Below the pieces are notes generated by a model. That model saw nothing but the letters and a program-made list of their open reading frames with translations. It had not been told where the DNA came from and did no database searches. Position numbers and translations under genes: made by a program. From NCBI GenBank assembly GCA_965662265.1, contig CBFIGX010000004.1, forward strand, positions 62,001-126,000: DNA of 64,000 nucleotides, read 5' to 3'. This DNA is from CBFIGX01 sp965662265. Its GTDB lineage: Bacteria > Bacteroidota > Bacteroidia > Flavobacteriales > UBA7430. Below are positions 8,280 to 17,152 of the stretch, piece by piece. Positions within the stretch are counted from its first letter, which is position 1; each line of letters begins with the position of its first letter.

Positions 8280-10369
8280 GAATTAATGTTTTTGTAGCCT
8301 AGCCTAATGGAATTTCCGACAACTATAACATCTGAAAAAGCCATTGCAAATGCTGCGACCATTGGACTAAGAAATCCCAAAGCTGCCAGTGGTATGGCTA
8401 TTATATTGTAGGCTAATGCCCAAAATAAATTTTGTTTAATTGTAAGGTAAGTGTGTGTGCAAATTTGATGTGCGTATTTAATAAGCTTTATGTTATCGTT
8501 GAGCAGAACGATAGATGATGATTTTATTGCAACATCTGTTGCTTGACTGAATGAAACGCCTACTTGCGCTCTACTTAGAGCAGGACCATCATTGATGCCA
8601 TCACCAATCATACATGTAATCGTATGTTGACTGATTTGTTCAATTTTACTCAATTTATTTTCTGGCAATTGCTCGGCGTAAAACTGATTTATGTTTAACG
8701 ATTTAGAAATTTGTTTGCATTTATAAGCTTTATCTCCACTAAGAAGAGTAGAGGTAATGTGTTTAGAGTTAAAGTAATCAAGGGTTTGTTTTGCCCCTTT
8801 TTTTAGTGTATCCTCTATCGAAAGTGCGGCAATTAGTTTTTCGTTAATTACTAAAAATAGTTGAAACTCTTTTTTAAGACTTGGGTCTTTAATAGAACAA
8901 TGAGCTGCAGAGCCCAAATAATATTTGTTATTATTTGAATCTTGTGCATACATACCACGGCCTTTAGTTTCCTTTATTTCTTTTAATTCAATAGGTTTAG
9001 ATTCATTTTTTAGAACTGATACTAAGGATTTTGCAATAGGATGTGATGCATGCTTTTCTAGCTCATAAATAATACTTTTAACATCATAATCTTTAGTAAA
9101 CTGTTTTAATTGGTCAATTTTAAAATAGCCATCAGTTAGAGTTCCAGTTTTATCAAAGACGATTGTTTGTGTTCTCGCAAATTGTTCAATGGTTGAACCT
9201 CCTTTAATCAAAACTCCATTTTTTGCTGCCCTTCCTACGCCTACTATCACAGCCGTTGGGGTTGCTAGTCCCATAGCACAAGGACACGAAATGACTAATA
9301 CAGCAATAGCACGCATGATAGAGTCTTGCATATTGATATGAAATCCGAAATGGTTAATTAAGAAGCTAGCTAATGAGATGATTAAAACCAGAGGGACAAA
9401 TATGCTACTTACTTTATCGCCTAGATGTTGGATGTTTGGTTTATCTTCTTGAGCAGATCTGACCATGTCAATAATTTTAGACAGGACTGTTTCGTTTGCA
9501 ACTGTATCTACTTTAAGTGTTAAATTTCCTTCTATTAATAGTGTTCCTCCAATTACATTTTGATTTACACTTTTTAGTGCTGGCATATTTTCTCCAGAAA
9601 TCATACTTTCATCCACATACCCATTTCCCGAAATGATAGTTCCATCAGTAGGGATCAAATCGCCTTGTTTTACAAGTATTAAATCATTTATCTTTAATTC
9701 TGACACCAGACAAGATATTACTTCATTTCCACTTATTTTACCCGCTTTTTTTGGTTGTAATTTTTCAAGAGCTTCAATAGAATTTGTTGTTTTTCGAATT
9801 GATATTTTCTCTATATAATTACCCAGTAGTACAAGTGTAATTATTGTCCCAGTGGTCTCAAAAAACATGTACTTAAAGATTAATTCTGTTGCATTATAGT
9901 ATAGAAAAAAACCTATCAGGCTGTAGATAAATGCTGCAGTTGCCCCAATAAGTATCAGCACGTTCATATTGGGCTTTTTATTTTTAATAGAGGCTAATGC
10001 ACTTTTGAAAAAGAAACTATAACCGATTAATAGTATAGGGCTGCTAAGACTAATATGAAGCCATGGGTTATGTAAGATATGTTGTTGTTCAACAAACATA
10101 TGACCTAACAAGGGTATGTTAAGTAAAGTAGCGATCAACAGATATGATCCAAGTCGTTCTTTTTTCTCTTTACTATTGAATATACTAGCAGAATAGCCAA
10201 GTTCATCAATAAAGCCTATGATTTCTTTGGAATTATATTTTTCAGAATCGACATCAACGATCCCTGAAGAAATATCTATAGTTATAGAATTAACTCCCTT
10301 TGATTTCAAATAAGATTTTATACTATTTGAACAATTGATGCATTGTATGCCCGTAATATTAAATTTCAT
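8276..10369 (-). CDS. copA: Copper-translocating P1B-type ATPase
   Basis: A 697-residue heavy-metal ATPase that exports copper from the cytoplasm. An N-terminal HMA domain (residues 1-65) carries C10-I-N-C13. The membrane domain has the metal site CPC at 362-364 (SCPCAMGLATP). The phosphorylated Asp406 lies in DKTGTLTDG, the His-Pro motif at 443-444 in HASHPIAKSL, and MIGDGINDGPAL is near the C-terminal end. One HMA domain and the CPC motif fit the CopA group. A consensus promoter precedes it, and an imperfect inverted repeat (10433-10457) lies just upstream of that. The downstream glycosyltransferase gene overlaps by four bases. Confidence 0.93.
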   Translation of the reverse strand: MKFNITGIQCINCSNSIKSYLKSKGVNSITIDISSGIVDVDSEKYNSKEIIGFIDELGYSASIFNSKEKKERLGSYLLIATLLNIPLLGHMFVEQQHILHNPWLHISLSSPILLIGYSFFFKSALASIKNKKPNMNVLILIGATAAFIYSLIGFFLYYNATELIFKYMFFETTGTIITLVLLGNYIEKISIRKTTNSIEALEKLQPKKAGKISGNEVISCLVSELKINDLILVKQGDLIPTDGTIISGNGYVDESMISGENMPALKSVNQNVIGGTLLIEGNLTLKVDTVANETVLSKIIDMVRSAQEDKPNIQHLGDKVSSIFVPLVLIISLASFLINHFGFHINMQDSIMRAIAVLVISCPCAMGLATPTAVIVGVGRAAKNGVLIKGGSTIEQFARTQTIVFDKTGTLTDGYFKIDQLKQFTKDYDVKSIIYELEKHASHPIAKSLVSVLKNESKPIELKEIKETKGRGMYAQDSNNNKYYLGSAAHCSIKDPSLKKEFQLFLVINEKLIAALSIEDTLKKGAKQTLDYFNSKHITSTLLSGDKAYKCKQISKSLNINQFYAEQLPENKLSKIEQISQHTITCMIGDGINDGPALSRAQVGVSFSQATDVAIKSSSIVLLNDNIKLIKYAHQICTHTYLTIKQNLFWALAYNIIAIPLAALGFLSPMVAAFAMAFSDVIVVGNSIRLGYKNINS

Positions 10370-10395
10370 GGCTATTTAATCTGCCTTATATTTTT

Positions 10396-10425
10396 CAAAT
10401 TTAACTTTAAACGGTTTATACTCAA
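10396..10425 (-). promoter_or_regulatory. Predicted promoter of copA
   Basis: On the minus strand TTG (10425-10423), a 19-base spacer and TAAATTTG (10403-10396) give an exact match to the Bacteroidota promoter pattern, 27 bases upstream of the ATG at 10369. Confidence 0.65.
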
Positions 10426-10432
10426 AACAATT

Positions 10433-10457
10433 ATATCAATGAAATTATCATTGGTAT
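10433..10457. promoter_or_regulatory. Inverted repeat upstream of copA promoter
   Basis: ATATCAATGA and TCATTGGTAT are complementary at nine of ten positions and are separated by AATTA. The repeat ends 8 bases upstream of the -33 element of the copA promoter, a position suited to an activator of metal-induced expression. No regulator gene is next to it, so the role is inferred. Confidence 0.35.
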
Positions 10458-10543
10458 CAAAAAGTGATTATTTGGTTAAGTTATGGTGCTTATAAATAGG
10501 TCATTTTTTACTCTTTTTTACTCCTGTGTATTTAAATATATTA

Positions 10544-10551
10544 TATATTTG
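10544..10551 (+). promoter_or_regulatory. -7 box of the tRNA-His promoter
   Basis: TATATTTG matches the Bacteroidota TAnnTTTG element and lies 14 bases before the tRNA. A CTG, not the usual TTG, is found about 17 bases further upstream (10524-10526). Confidence 0.5.
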
Positions 10552-10564
10552 CATCCGTTAAAAT

Positions 10565-10639
<75 letters not shown>

Positions 10640-10641
10640 CT

Positions 10642-10684
10642 AAACTAAAAAAGTCTCTTGATTGTCAAGAGACTTTTTTAGTTT
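10642..10684. terminator. Long perfect hairpin after tRNA-His, probable terminator
   Basis: Two 20-base arms (10642-10661 and 10665-10684) are exact reverse complements around a TTG loop. The core is GTCTCTTGA/TCAAGAGAC flanked by A and T runs, as in a rho-independent terminator working in both directions. The right arm ends only 16 bases before the start codon of the next gene. Confidence 0.8.
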
Positions 10685-10686
10685 TG
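10658..10686 (+). promoter_or_regulatory. Predicted promoter nested in the tRNA-His terminator hairpin
   Basis: TTG (10658-10660), an 18-base spacer and TAGTTTTG (10679-10686) fit the Bacteroidota promoter pattern and would start transcription near 10692, just ahead of the ATG at 10701. Both elements lie within or at the end of the hairpin at 10642-10684. Confidence 0.45.
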
Positions 10687-10700
10687 TTTAAAATAATCAT

Positions 10701-11072
10701 ATGAATTTATCCGAGCAAGAGTTACATCAGATGGGTATGAATATCGTTGGGAATCATTTAAAGGAAAATGGCTTTGAATTTTTAGCAATTAAAAGTGATT
10801 TGTCACATTCGCCACAATTTGTTTGTTTGAAAGACGAAAAGGAGTTATTCTTTGTTGTTGTCAGGACAGTTACGTTTCCCAAAAAACCCGAAAAATACGA
10901 TGAGAAATGGATGTCTAAAATGAAAACTCATGCACTCAATAAGAAAGCACGCTTACTCTATGCTGGAGTTGGTCTTGCTGATTCTAATGACATGATGTCT
11001 AAGCCCAAAAAAGGCAAAGAGTCATTTATTAATTACAAAGGATTAGTAGAAATTAATTTGACTGAAACGTAG
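10701..11072 (+). CDS. Conserved Bacteroidota protein of unknown function
   Basis: A 123-residue soluble protein without signal or membrane segment. It begins MNLSEQELHQMGMNIVGNHL and contains FVCLKDEKELFFVVVRTVTFP, a pattern of beta strands that resembles a small nuclease-like or DUF fold, and ends YKGLVEINL. Proteins with this sequence type are widespread in Bacteroidota and are often labelled Na+-translocating NADH-quinone reductase subunit F in databases; that label is not supported here because no ferredoxin cysteines or FAD/NAD motifs exist. It is convergent with and overlaps the thioredoxin gene by 20 bases. Function unknown. Confidence 0.75.
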   Translation: MNLSEQELHQMGMNIVGNHLKENGFEFLAIKSDLSHSPQFVCLKDEKELFFVVVRTVTFPKKPEKYDEKWMSKMKTHALNKKARLLYAGVGLADSNDMMSKPKKGKESFINYKGLVEINLTET

Positions 11073-11607
11073 GCTTAAACTTTTGTTGATATTCTTTAAA
11101 TGCTTCTTGGCTGTCAACTTCCTTATATGTATTTTCAGCAAATAGCCTCAAATAAAGTTCTATTTGGTTTGGTGTTAAGTAGCCTTTAATCGGTGCGATG
11201 ACATCTAAATTTTCATCCATATAAATAACAGTAGGGTATGAGTTCACCCCTAATGCTTGTGCAAATTGATGCTGACTTTTGCGACCTTGTTTGCCAGCTA
11301 CATAGCCTTCATTAGTATATGTATTACCTTTAAATATAATGTCATTTCCGCCTTCTGCATCAAATTTCACTGCATAATAATGTTTGTTTATATAATTTAT
11401 CACTGCAGGGTGTCCAAAAGTGTTTTTCATCATCATCTTACACGGACCACACCATGTTGTATACACATCCATTAATACTTTCCTTGGCTCTTTTTTTTGT
11501 AATTCTTGTAATTCATTAACTGATTTCCAGTTTATTGTATTTTGCTGTGCAAATACACTCATACTTATTGTAAACAGAAGGAAAACTAGAGATACTATCT
11601 TTTTCAT
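11053..11607 (-). CDS. Exported thioredoxin family protein
   Basis: A 184-residue protein with a signal peptide (MKKIVSLVFLLFTISMSVFAQ) and a thioredoxin fold with the active site W52-C53-G-P-C56 in VYTTWCGPCKMM, and the cis-Pro region GVNSYPTVIYMD. It probably keeps exported proteins reduced or repairs disulfides in the periplasm. I use the ATG at 11607 because the frame upstream (to 11634) would put nine polar residues before the signal. It is the last gene after two peptide transporter genes and may be cotranscribed with the nearer one. Confidence 0.88.
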   Translation of the reverse strand: MKKIVSLVFLLFTISMSVFAQQNTINWKSVNELQELQKKEPRKVLMDVYTTWCGPCKMMMKNTFGHPAVINYINKHYYAVKFDAEGGNDIIFKGNTYTNEGYVAGKQGRKSQHQFAQALGVNSYPTVIYMDENLDVIAPIKGYLTPNQIELYLRLFAENTYKEVDSQEAFKEYQQKFKPTFQSN

Positions 11608-11655
11608 GTGATTTATTTTATTGAGTTGGTACAATTACTATTCCAACGATTGTGT

Positions 11656-13407
11656 TTATTTGATACCGTGCATTAGTTTTTTTAATAGCGGATTTAAAAC
11701 CAATACTAGCAAGCCTGCACTAGCTGGAACAATTGTAAATATTAAGAAGAAAGTTGATAAACTATATTCATTTGTAATGTTTTCAATTTGCCCTCCCAAA
11801 ACTGCTGCTAGTTTATTTCCAATTGCGATTGCTAAATACCACATACCAAACATAAATGCAATCATACGAGCTGGAACTAATTTAGAGACATAGGAAAGAC
11901 CAACTGGTGATAGACATAACTCACCAAGAGTATGAAAAAGGTAGGCTAATATTAACCATACCATACTTACCTTAACACCCATTTCAATTCCGTATGATCC
12001 GAAAGCTAAAAAGCCAAATCCTGCAGCCATGATGATCAGACCTAAAGCATATTTTACAGCTCCTGAAGGATTATATTTACTATCCCACCATTTCGAAAAT
12101 GAAGATGCAAACGCAATAATAAAGAATGAATTTAAAATACTAAACCACGACACTGTTATTTCAGATTCTGTGGCTGTAAATTCTCTACCTAACATCCATA
12201 ATACAATTGCCCATATTCCTATGAAACAGATAGCTAATACGTAGTTAGAACCTGGAATTTGTTTAAATGTTTGCTTACCTAGCAGCCACAATACCCATGT
12301 AATTATTATTAGTGGTATAACAGTTAATAAGGTGTTAACTATATTAAAAATTAGCATCCCATTCCCAACTAAGCTTCTATCTACGTAATCTCTGGCAAAT
12401 AAAACTAGTGATGTTGCCCCTTGCTCAAAACTCATCCAAAAGAATACAGTGAAAAATGCAAATATAATTACGGCGATCATACGATCCCTTACAATCTTAG
12501 TATATCTTGATATTCTGCTAATTACAAGTAATAAAAAACAAAGCAAACCGAATAAAACTACTGCATATTGGCCTGAGAGGTTGCCTATTTCAAAAGGAAA
12601 TAAATCGATGTCAGCAATTTTAGACATAGGATCATTTATCGCATATGCTAGTCCAATAAAAGAAGAAATAACTATCAATACTTTATCTACTAAAGTAAAT
12701 GGATTTGGTTTTTCTTCACCAGTATTGATTGATTCAGTTGTAATTTTTTCATTTTTTTCTTTAGAAGGTATATCTCCTATAGTTCCAAAAAGTGGTTTTG
12801 CTAGCCAAAACTGCAATGTTCCCAACAACATAAAAATACCTGCAAGTCCAAAGCCCCATGACCAACCAATTTTTTCAGCTAAGTAACCACACAACATCAT
12901 CCCAAAGAATGCGCCTGCATTTACTCCCATATAAAAGATGGTATATGCACCGTCTTTTTTTTCAGGTAGATCTTTATACATTTCCGAGATAATAGAAGTC
13001 ATATTTGGTTTAAAGAATCCAGTTCCTATTACAAGAAGTGCTAAGCCCATATATAGCCAAAACTCAGTCTCTAAAGCCATGGCCGCATGACCTAAGGTCA
13101 TGATTAATGCTCCTATAACAACAGCCCATCTATAACCTGTTAATTTGTCGGCAATAACACCGCCTAAAATTGGCGTGAGGTACAACAACATAGCATAAGT
13201 ACCAAAAAGAGCACCCGCATTTTCTGCAGTCCAACCCCAACCAGGGTTAGCTCCAACGGCAGCGTATGTAAGGAAGTTAATTAATAAGACACGCATTCCG
13301 TAAAATGAAAAACGTTCCCACATTTCAGTGAAAAATAAAACAAACAACCCTGCTGGATGTCCTAAGATATTTGACTTAAAAAAATCATTATTAGCTATTG
13401 TACTCAT
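11656..13407 (-). CDS. POT family proton-dependent peptide transporter (583 aa)
   Basis: A major facilitator of the POT/PTR2 family (di- and tripeptide:H+ symport). The N-terminal signature FFTEMWERFSFYGMRVLL contains the ExxER proton-coupling motif. About 14 hydrophobic segments are visible, with a polar linker near residues 205-240, and the GELCLSPVGLSYVSKLVP motif of helix 10 is intact. It lies downstream of a second POT gene and a DPP IV gene on the same strand, which suggests uptake of the peptides released by that enzyme. A hairpin separates the two POT genes, so this gene may have its own promoter. Confidence 0.92.
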   Translation of the reverse strand: MSTIANNDFFKSNILGHPAGLFVLFFTEMWERFSFYGMRVLLINFLTYAAVGANPGWGWTAENAGALFGTYAMLLYLTPILGGVIADKLTGYRWAVVIGALIMTLGHAAMALETEFWLYMGLALLVIGTGFFKPNMTSIISEMYKDLPEKKDGAYTIFYMGVNAGAFFGMMLCGYLAEKIGWSWGFGLAGIFMLLGTLQFWLAKPLFGTIGDIPSKEKNEKITTESINTGEEKPNPFTLVDKVLIVISSFIGLAYAINDPMSKIADIDLFPFEIGNLSGQYAVVLFGLLCFLLLVISRISRYTKIVRDRMIAVIIFAFFTVFFWMSFEQGATSLVLFARDYVDRSLVGNGMLIFNIVNTLLTVIPLIIITWVLWLLGKQTFKQIPGSNYVLAICFIGIWAIVLWMLGREFTATESEITVSWFSILNSFFIIAFASSFSKWWDSKYNPSGAVKYALGLIIMAAGFGFLAFGSYGIEMGVKVSMVWLILAYLFHTLGELCLSPVGLSYVSKLVPARMIAFMFGMWYLAIAIGNKLAAVLGGQIENITNEYSLSTFFLIFTIVPASAGLLVLVLNPLLKKLMHGIK

Positions 13408-13429
13408 TGGCTATATTTTATAAATAAAG

Positions 13430-13458
13430 AAACCTCACAAATATAATTTGTGAGGTTT
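13430..13458. terminator. Hairpin between the two POT genes
   Basis: AAACCTCACAAAT and ATTTGTGAGGTTT are exact reverse complements around a 3-base loop, 17 bases after the stop of the upstream POT gene on the minus strand and followed by a T-rich stretch. It can terminate or attenuate transcription. A TAnnTTTG-type box (TATATTTG on the minus strand, 13445-13438) lies in its loop and arm. Confidence 0.65.
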
Positions 13459-13474
13459 CGAATAGAAATATTTT

Positions 13475-14812
13475 TTAGCTCATTTCTAGTTCATGGTCTT
13501 CTGCACCATGGGTAAGAGCTTTTAATTTTTTAAGGAATATTAAGACCAACAATCCAAATAGTACACAGAATAATGCAATTCCAGAAAAGATCACAAATTC
13601 ACCTAGTTCTGAGGCAGATTCTCCTATAAGTCCAGCTACTTTATTCCCTAATCCTGTCATGGCAAAAAACAGCCCCATCATAATAGAACCATACTTTACT
13701 GGGGCTAATTTTGTAATAAAAGAAAGTGCCACAGGTGAAGCACAAAGTTCGCCTATAGTATGAAATAAGTATGCAAATACCAACCAATACATCGCAGAAG
13801 AACCATTCATTTCAAATTCGCGAGATGCTGCAGACATAAATATAAATCCAAGACCCATAATCATGGTACCTACTGCCATTTTAAACAATGAAGAGGCTTC
13901 TTTATTTTTACTAGATCTTTTTACCCAGTAGCCAGCTACAGTTGTACCTAAAAGGATAATGAATGCTGCATTTAGTGATTGGAAAACAGAAGCAGGTATT
14001 GTAAACCCTGCAATTACTCGGTTAGTTTTTTCAAGGGTATAGATATTCATAAGACCACCAGCTTGTTCAAATGCACCCCAGAATACAATAACTATTAAAA
14101 ATGAAAGTAATAAAACAACAACTCTATCCTTCTCAATTTTTGTTAGTGGTTGGTCGTATTTAGCTTTTTCTTCTTGGTTAGAAGTATTTTTTAATAGGTT
14201 TCCTACTTCCGTAAGATGCTTTTGCCCTGTCATATATACAAGTTGTCCTAATAACATACCAATCCCAGCAAGTCCAAATCCATAATGCCAACCGTGAACC
14301 TCGCCAACATATCCTACAATTAAACTTGATAAAAATGCTCCAATGTTAATCCCGATATAGAAAATGGTAAATCCTCTATCTCTTCTATTATCTCCTGTCT
14401 TATACAGGCCACCAACCATTGTTGAAATATTTGGTTTTAGAAGACCTACACCGATAATAATTAGTGCGAGTCCTGAATAGAATGCCCACATGTCTTCAAT
14501 TGCTAAAACACAATGGCCTAAACAAAGTGTAAGACCTCCAATGAGTACAGATTTTTTTTGACCAATCAATCTGTCTGCAATCCAACCCCCTGGAATAGAA
14601 GCAACATACACTAACATTGTGTACCATCCATATAATGCTAGTGCATCAACAGTAGACCATCCTAGGCCTGGGTTTGTATCGGTTGTCTTTGTTACTAGAT
14701 AAAGAACAAGGATAGCTCTCATTCCGTAGTAGGAGAATCGTTCCCACATTTCAGTAAAGAAAAGTACAAATAAGCCTTTTGGATGTCCGAAGATCTCTTG
14801 ATTTTGTTTCAT
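13475..14812 (-). CDS. POT family proton-dependent peptide transporter (445 aa)
   Basis: A second POT family peptide:H+ symporter, paralogous to the one downstream: the opening HPKGLFVLFFTEMWERFSYYGMRAILVLYL has the ExxER motif, and GELCASPVALSFITKLAP is the helix 10 motif. It is about 140 residues shorter than its neighbour, mainly because the loop and helix pair in the middle are shorter, and shows about 12 hydrophobic segments. It lies 47 bases downstream of a DPP IV gene, so it is probably cotranscribed with it to import the released dipeptides. A hairpin after its stop codon may lower expression of the next gene. Confidence 0.92.
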   Translation of the reverse strand: MKQNQEIFGHPKGLFVLFFTEMWERFSYYGMRAILVLYLVTKTTDTNPGLGWSTVDALALYGWYTMLVYVASIPGGWIADRLIGQKKSVLIGGLTLCLGHCVLAIEDMWAFYSGLALIIIGVGLLKPNISTMVGGLYKTGDNRRDRGFTIFYIGINIGAFLSSLIVGYVGEVHGWHYGFGLAGIGMLLGQLVYMTGQKHLTEVGNLLKNTSNQEEKAKYDQPLTKIEKDRVVVLLLSFLIVIVFWGAFEQAGGLMNIYTLEKTNRVIAGFTIPASVFQSLNAAFIILLGTTVAGYWVKRSSKNKEASSLFKMAVGTMIMGLGFIFMSAASREFEMNGSSAMYWLVFAYLFHTIGELCASPVALSFITKLAPVKYGSIMMGLFFAMTGLGNKVAGLIGESASELGEFVIFSGIALFCVLFGLLVLIFLKKLKALTHGAEDHELEMS

Positions 14813-14859
14813 TATGATTTTTTTTTAATAGAAGTTCCGAAAATAGTAAAAAATATCGA

Positions 14860-17028
14860 CTATAAGTTTTGTTGGATAAAGTTGGACATTTTTCTAAATA
14901 GGTGAAGTCTGGTATAGCCTCCATAAATTCCATGATTTTTGTTTGGATAGATAAACATATCAAAATCTTTATTTGCATTTACTAAAGCAGAGGTCATCTC
15001 CATAGTGTTTTGATAATGCACGTTGTCATCTGCAGAGCCATGAACTAAGAGGTATTTTCCCTTCAATTTATTTACATGGTTAATAGGGGAGTTGTCGTCG
15101 TAACCTGAAGCGTTTTCTTGAGGTGTACGCATATATCGCTCTGTATAAATAGTATCGTAATAACGCCAATTAGTTACTGGCGCAACTGCAATGGCCATCT
15201 TGAAGTAGTCTGCTCCTTTTAGTAAGCAAAGAGAGGACATGTAACCGCCATAACTCCATCCAAATATTCCAATTCTAGAACTATCGATATAAGGCAAACT
15301 CCCTAGGTATTTATTAGCTTCGATTTGATCTTCTGTTTCTAACTTGCCTAACTGTTTGTATGTGCATTTTTTAAATACAGAACCTCTTGCACCTGTGCCC
15401 CTATTATCAACGCAAGCAACTATATATCCTTGTTGCGTAAGCATTTGATACCACATAAAATTAGATCCTCCCCAGGAATCGGTTACTTGTTGTGAGCCAG
15501 GTCCACCATATAAGTACATAAATAGCGGATATTCTTTAGTCTCGTCAAAATCATGAGGCTTCATCATCCAACCATTTAATACTGTTCCTTCTGAATTATT
15601 AAATGTAAAAAATTCCTTTTTGCTTAAGGAATATTCACCAAGAGTTCGTTTGAGTTTGGCGTTGTCTTTTAGAACTCTTACCTCCGAACCACTGGCATCG
15701 TATAAGCTAAAAAGATATGGTGAGTTAGCATCCGAGTGTTGATTGATAAAATATTTAAAACTTGTGCTAAATGTGGCTTTATTCGTCCCAATTTTATTGG
15801 TTAGTACTCTTTTATTTTTGCCATTTAGTTTTACGGCATAAATATCTCTATTTAAAGGACTTCTCTCGGCTGAAGCGTAATAAACTATGTTGTTTTCTTC
15901 ATCTACTCCATAAAAATCAGTCACATCATAATCACCTTTGGTGATCTTACGCACCTGTTTACCTTTTAGGTTATAAAGATAAATGTGGTTATATCCTGAT
16001 TTTTCGCTTGTCCAGATAAAGTGTTTCTTGTCTTGTAAGAAATTTAAATTATCTGTAATATCAATGTAGGCGGCGTCAGTTTCAGTAAAAATGGTATGTG
16101 CGGAACCATTATTAGCATTTACTAATAAAAAATCTAAGTTGTTTTGGTGCCTATTCATTCGTTGTACAGAAAGAAGATTTTCGTCTTTTGTCCATTTGAT
16201 TCTTGGAATATAAAACTCTTCCTCTGTTTTTATGTCAGCTTCAGTAGTTAAGCCAGTAATTAGATCGTGTATGAAAATTTGTACTGATGAGTTTGTTTCT
16301 CCTGCTTTAGGGTATTTGAAACGAGATTGTTCTGGGTATAATTCGGTGAATATATCCATACTAAATTCAGGGACGTTTTCTTCATTAAATCTATAGAAAG
16401 CTAGTTTTGTGCCATCTGCATTCCAGTATATACCATTATCAAAAGCAAATTCTTCTTCATAAACCCAATCTGTAGCGCCATTAATGATTTTGTTCAGTAC
16501 ACCATCAGTTGTAATTTGGACTTCCTCTTTTGAGTTCAAATCTTTAATAAAAATATTGTTGGCTCTTACAAAAGCCACTTTTGATCCATTAGGAGAGAAT
16601 TGAGCGAGTCTCTGTTTACCTTCAGATAGTAGGTCAGTTTCTTTAGTTAACCTATCATAAATATAATATTTTGAGCGTGTAGAGTATCTATATATTGACT
16701 CTGTATTAGTTGGTAATAATACTTTGTTTTCATCAGCACTAAAACTGTAGGCATCAAACTTAATCCCGTCGATATCATCTGAATGTACGATGGTTGATAC
16801 GGAATCTCCCGTTTCATATGAGTACTCTGTGATATATACACTATTTTCTCCATAATTTAGAGAGGAGTAGTGTATGCCATCATCCATAGAATTTATCCCC
16901 CATACCCATTCTGGAGAAAAAGTTCTACTCGCCCAAATGTCTTCTAGTTCGATGTTTTTGTTTTGAGAAACTATTTTGTCGCCGACAAAAAGCCCTGTTA
17001 GTGCTAGTAATATTAATTTAAACTTCAT
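14860..17028 (-). CDS. Dipeptidyl peptidase IV (S9B family serine peptidase)
   Basis: A 722-residue exported enzyme that removes X-Pro and X-Ala dipeptides from peptide N-termini. A signal peptide (MKFKLILLALTGLFVGDKIVSQ) precedes an eight-bladed propeller with the substrate-binding double Glu motif in DWVYEEEF (187-194) and a C-terminal alpha/beta hydrolase domain. The catalytic triad is visible as Ser592 in GWSYGGYM, Asp667 in HGSADDNVH and His699 in NKNHGIYGG. It probably sits in the periplasm. The two POT genes after it make a coherent peptide degradation and uptake unit. Confidence 0.95.
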   Translation of the reverse strand: MKFKLILLALTGLFVGDKIVSQNKNIELEDIWASRTFSPEWVWGINSMDDGIHYSSLNYGENSVYITEYSYETGDSVSTIVHSDDIDGIKFDAYSFSADENKVLLPTNTESIYRYSTRSKYYIYDRLTKETDLLSEGKQRLAQFSPNGSKVAFVRANNIFIKDLNSKEEVQITTDGVLNKIINGATDWVYEEEFAFDNGIYWNADGTKLAFYRFNEENVPEFSMDIFTELYPEQSRFKYPKAGETNSSVQIFIHDLITGLTTEADIKTEEEFYIPRIKWTKDENLLSVQRMNRHQNNLDFLLVNANNGSAHTIFTETDAAYIDITDNLNFLQDKKHFIWTSEKSGYNHIYLYNLKGKQVRKITKGDYDVTDFYGVDEENNIVYYASAERSPLNRDIYAVKLNGKNKRVLTNKIGTNKATFSTSFKYFINQHSDANSPYLFSLYDASGSEVRVLKDNAKLKRTLGEYSLSKKEFFTFNNSEGTVLNGWMMKPHDFDETKEYPLFMYLYGGPGSQQVTDSWGGSNFMWYQMLTQQGYIVACVDNRGTGARGSVFKKCTYKQLGKLETEDQIEANKYLGSLPYIDSSRIGIFGWSYGGYMSSLCLLKGADYFKMAIAVAPVTNWRYYDTIYTERYMRTPQENASGYDDNSPINHVNKLKGKYLLVHGSADDNVHYQNTMEMTSALVNANKDFDMFIYPNKNHGIYGGYTRLHLFRKMSNFIQQNL

Positions 17029-17108
17029 TTGAATGTGGTTTAGATACTAAGTCAATTGTTTACGAACCGAACAAATATATAAAAAAGACCATAAGGAGAT
17101 CAGAATAA

Positions 17109-17137
17109 AAAAAAAGGGGGCAAAGCCCCCTTTTTTT
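17109..17137. terminator. Rho-independent terminator
   Basis: A GGGGGC/GCCCCC stem with an AAA loop, flanked by A on the left and T on the right. It follows the stop of the metallopeptidase gene (minus strand) at 17153. Confidence 0.9.
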
Positions 17138-17152
17138 AAGTTATAAATATGT

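Noticed and set aside
10701..11072. Na+-translocating NADH-quinone reductase subunit F
   Set aside because: The protein has neither the ferredoxin cysteines nor FAD/NAD-binding motifs and has 123 residues, so the common database label is wrong.
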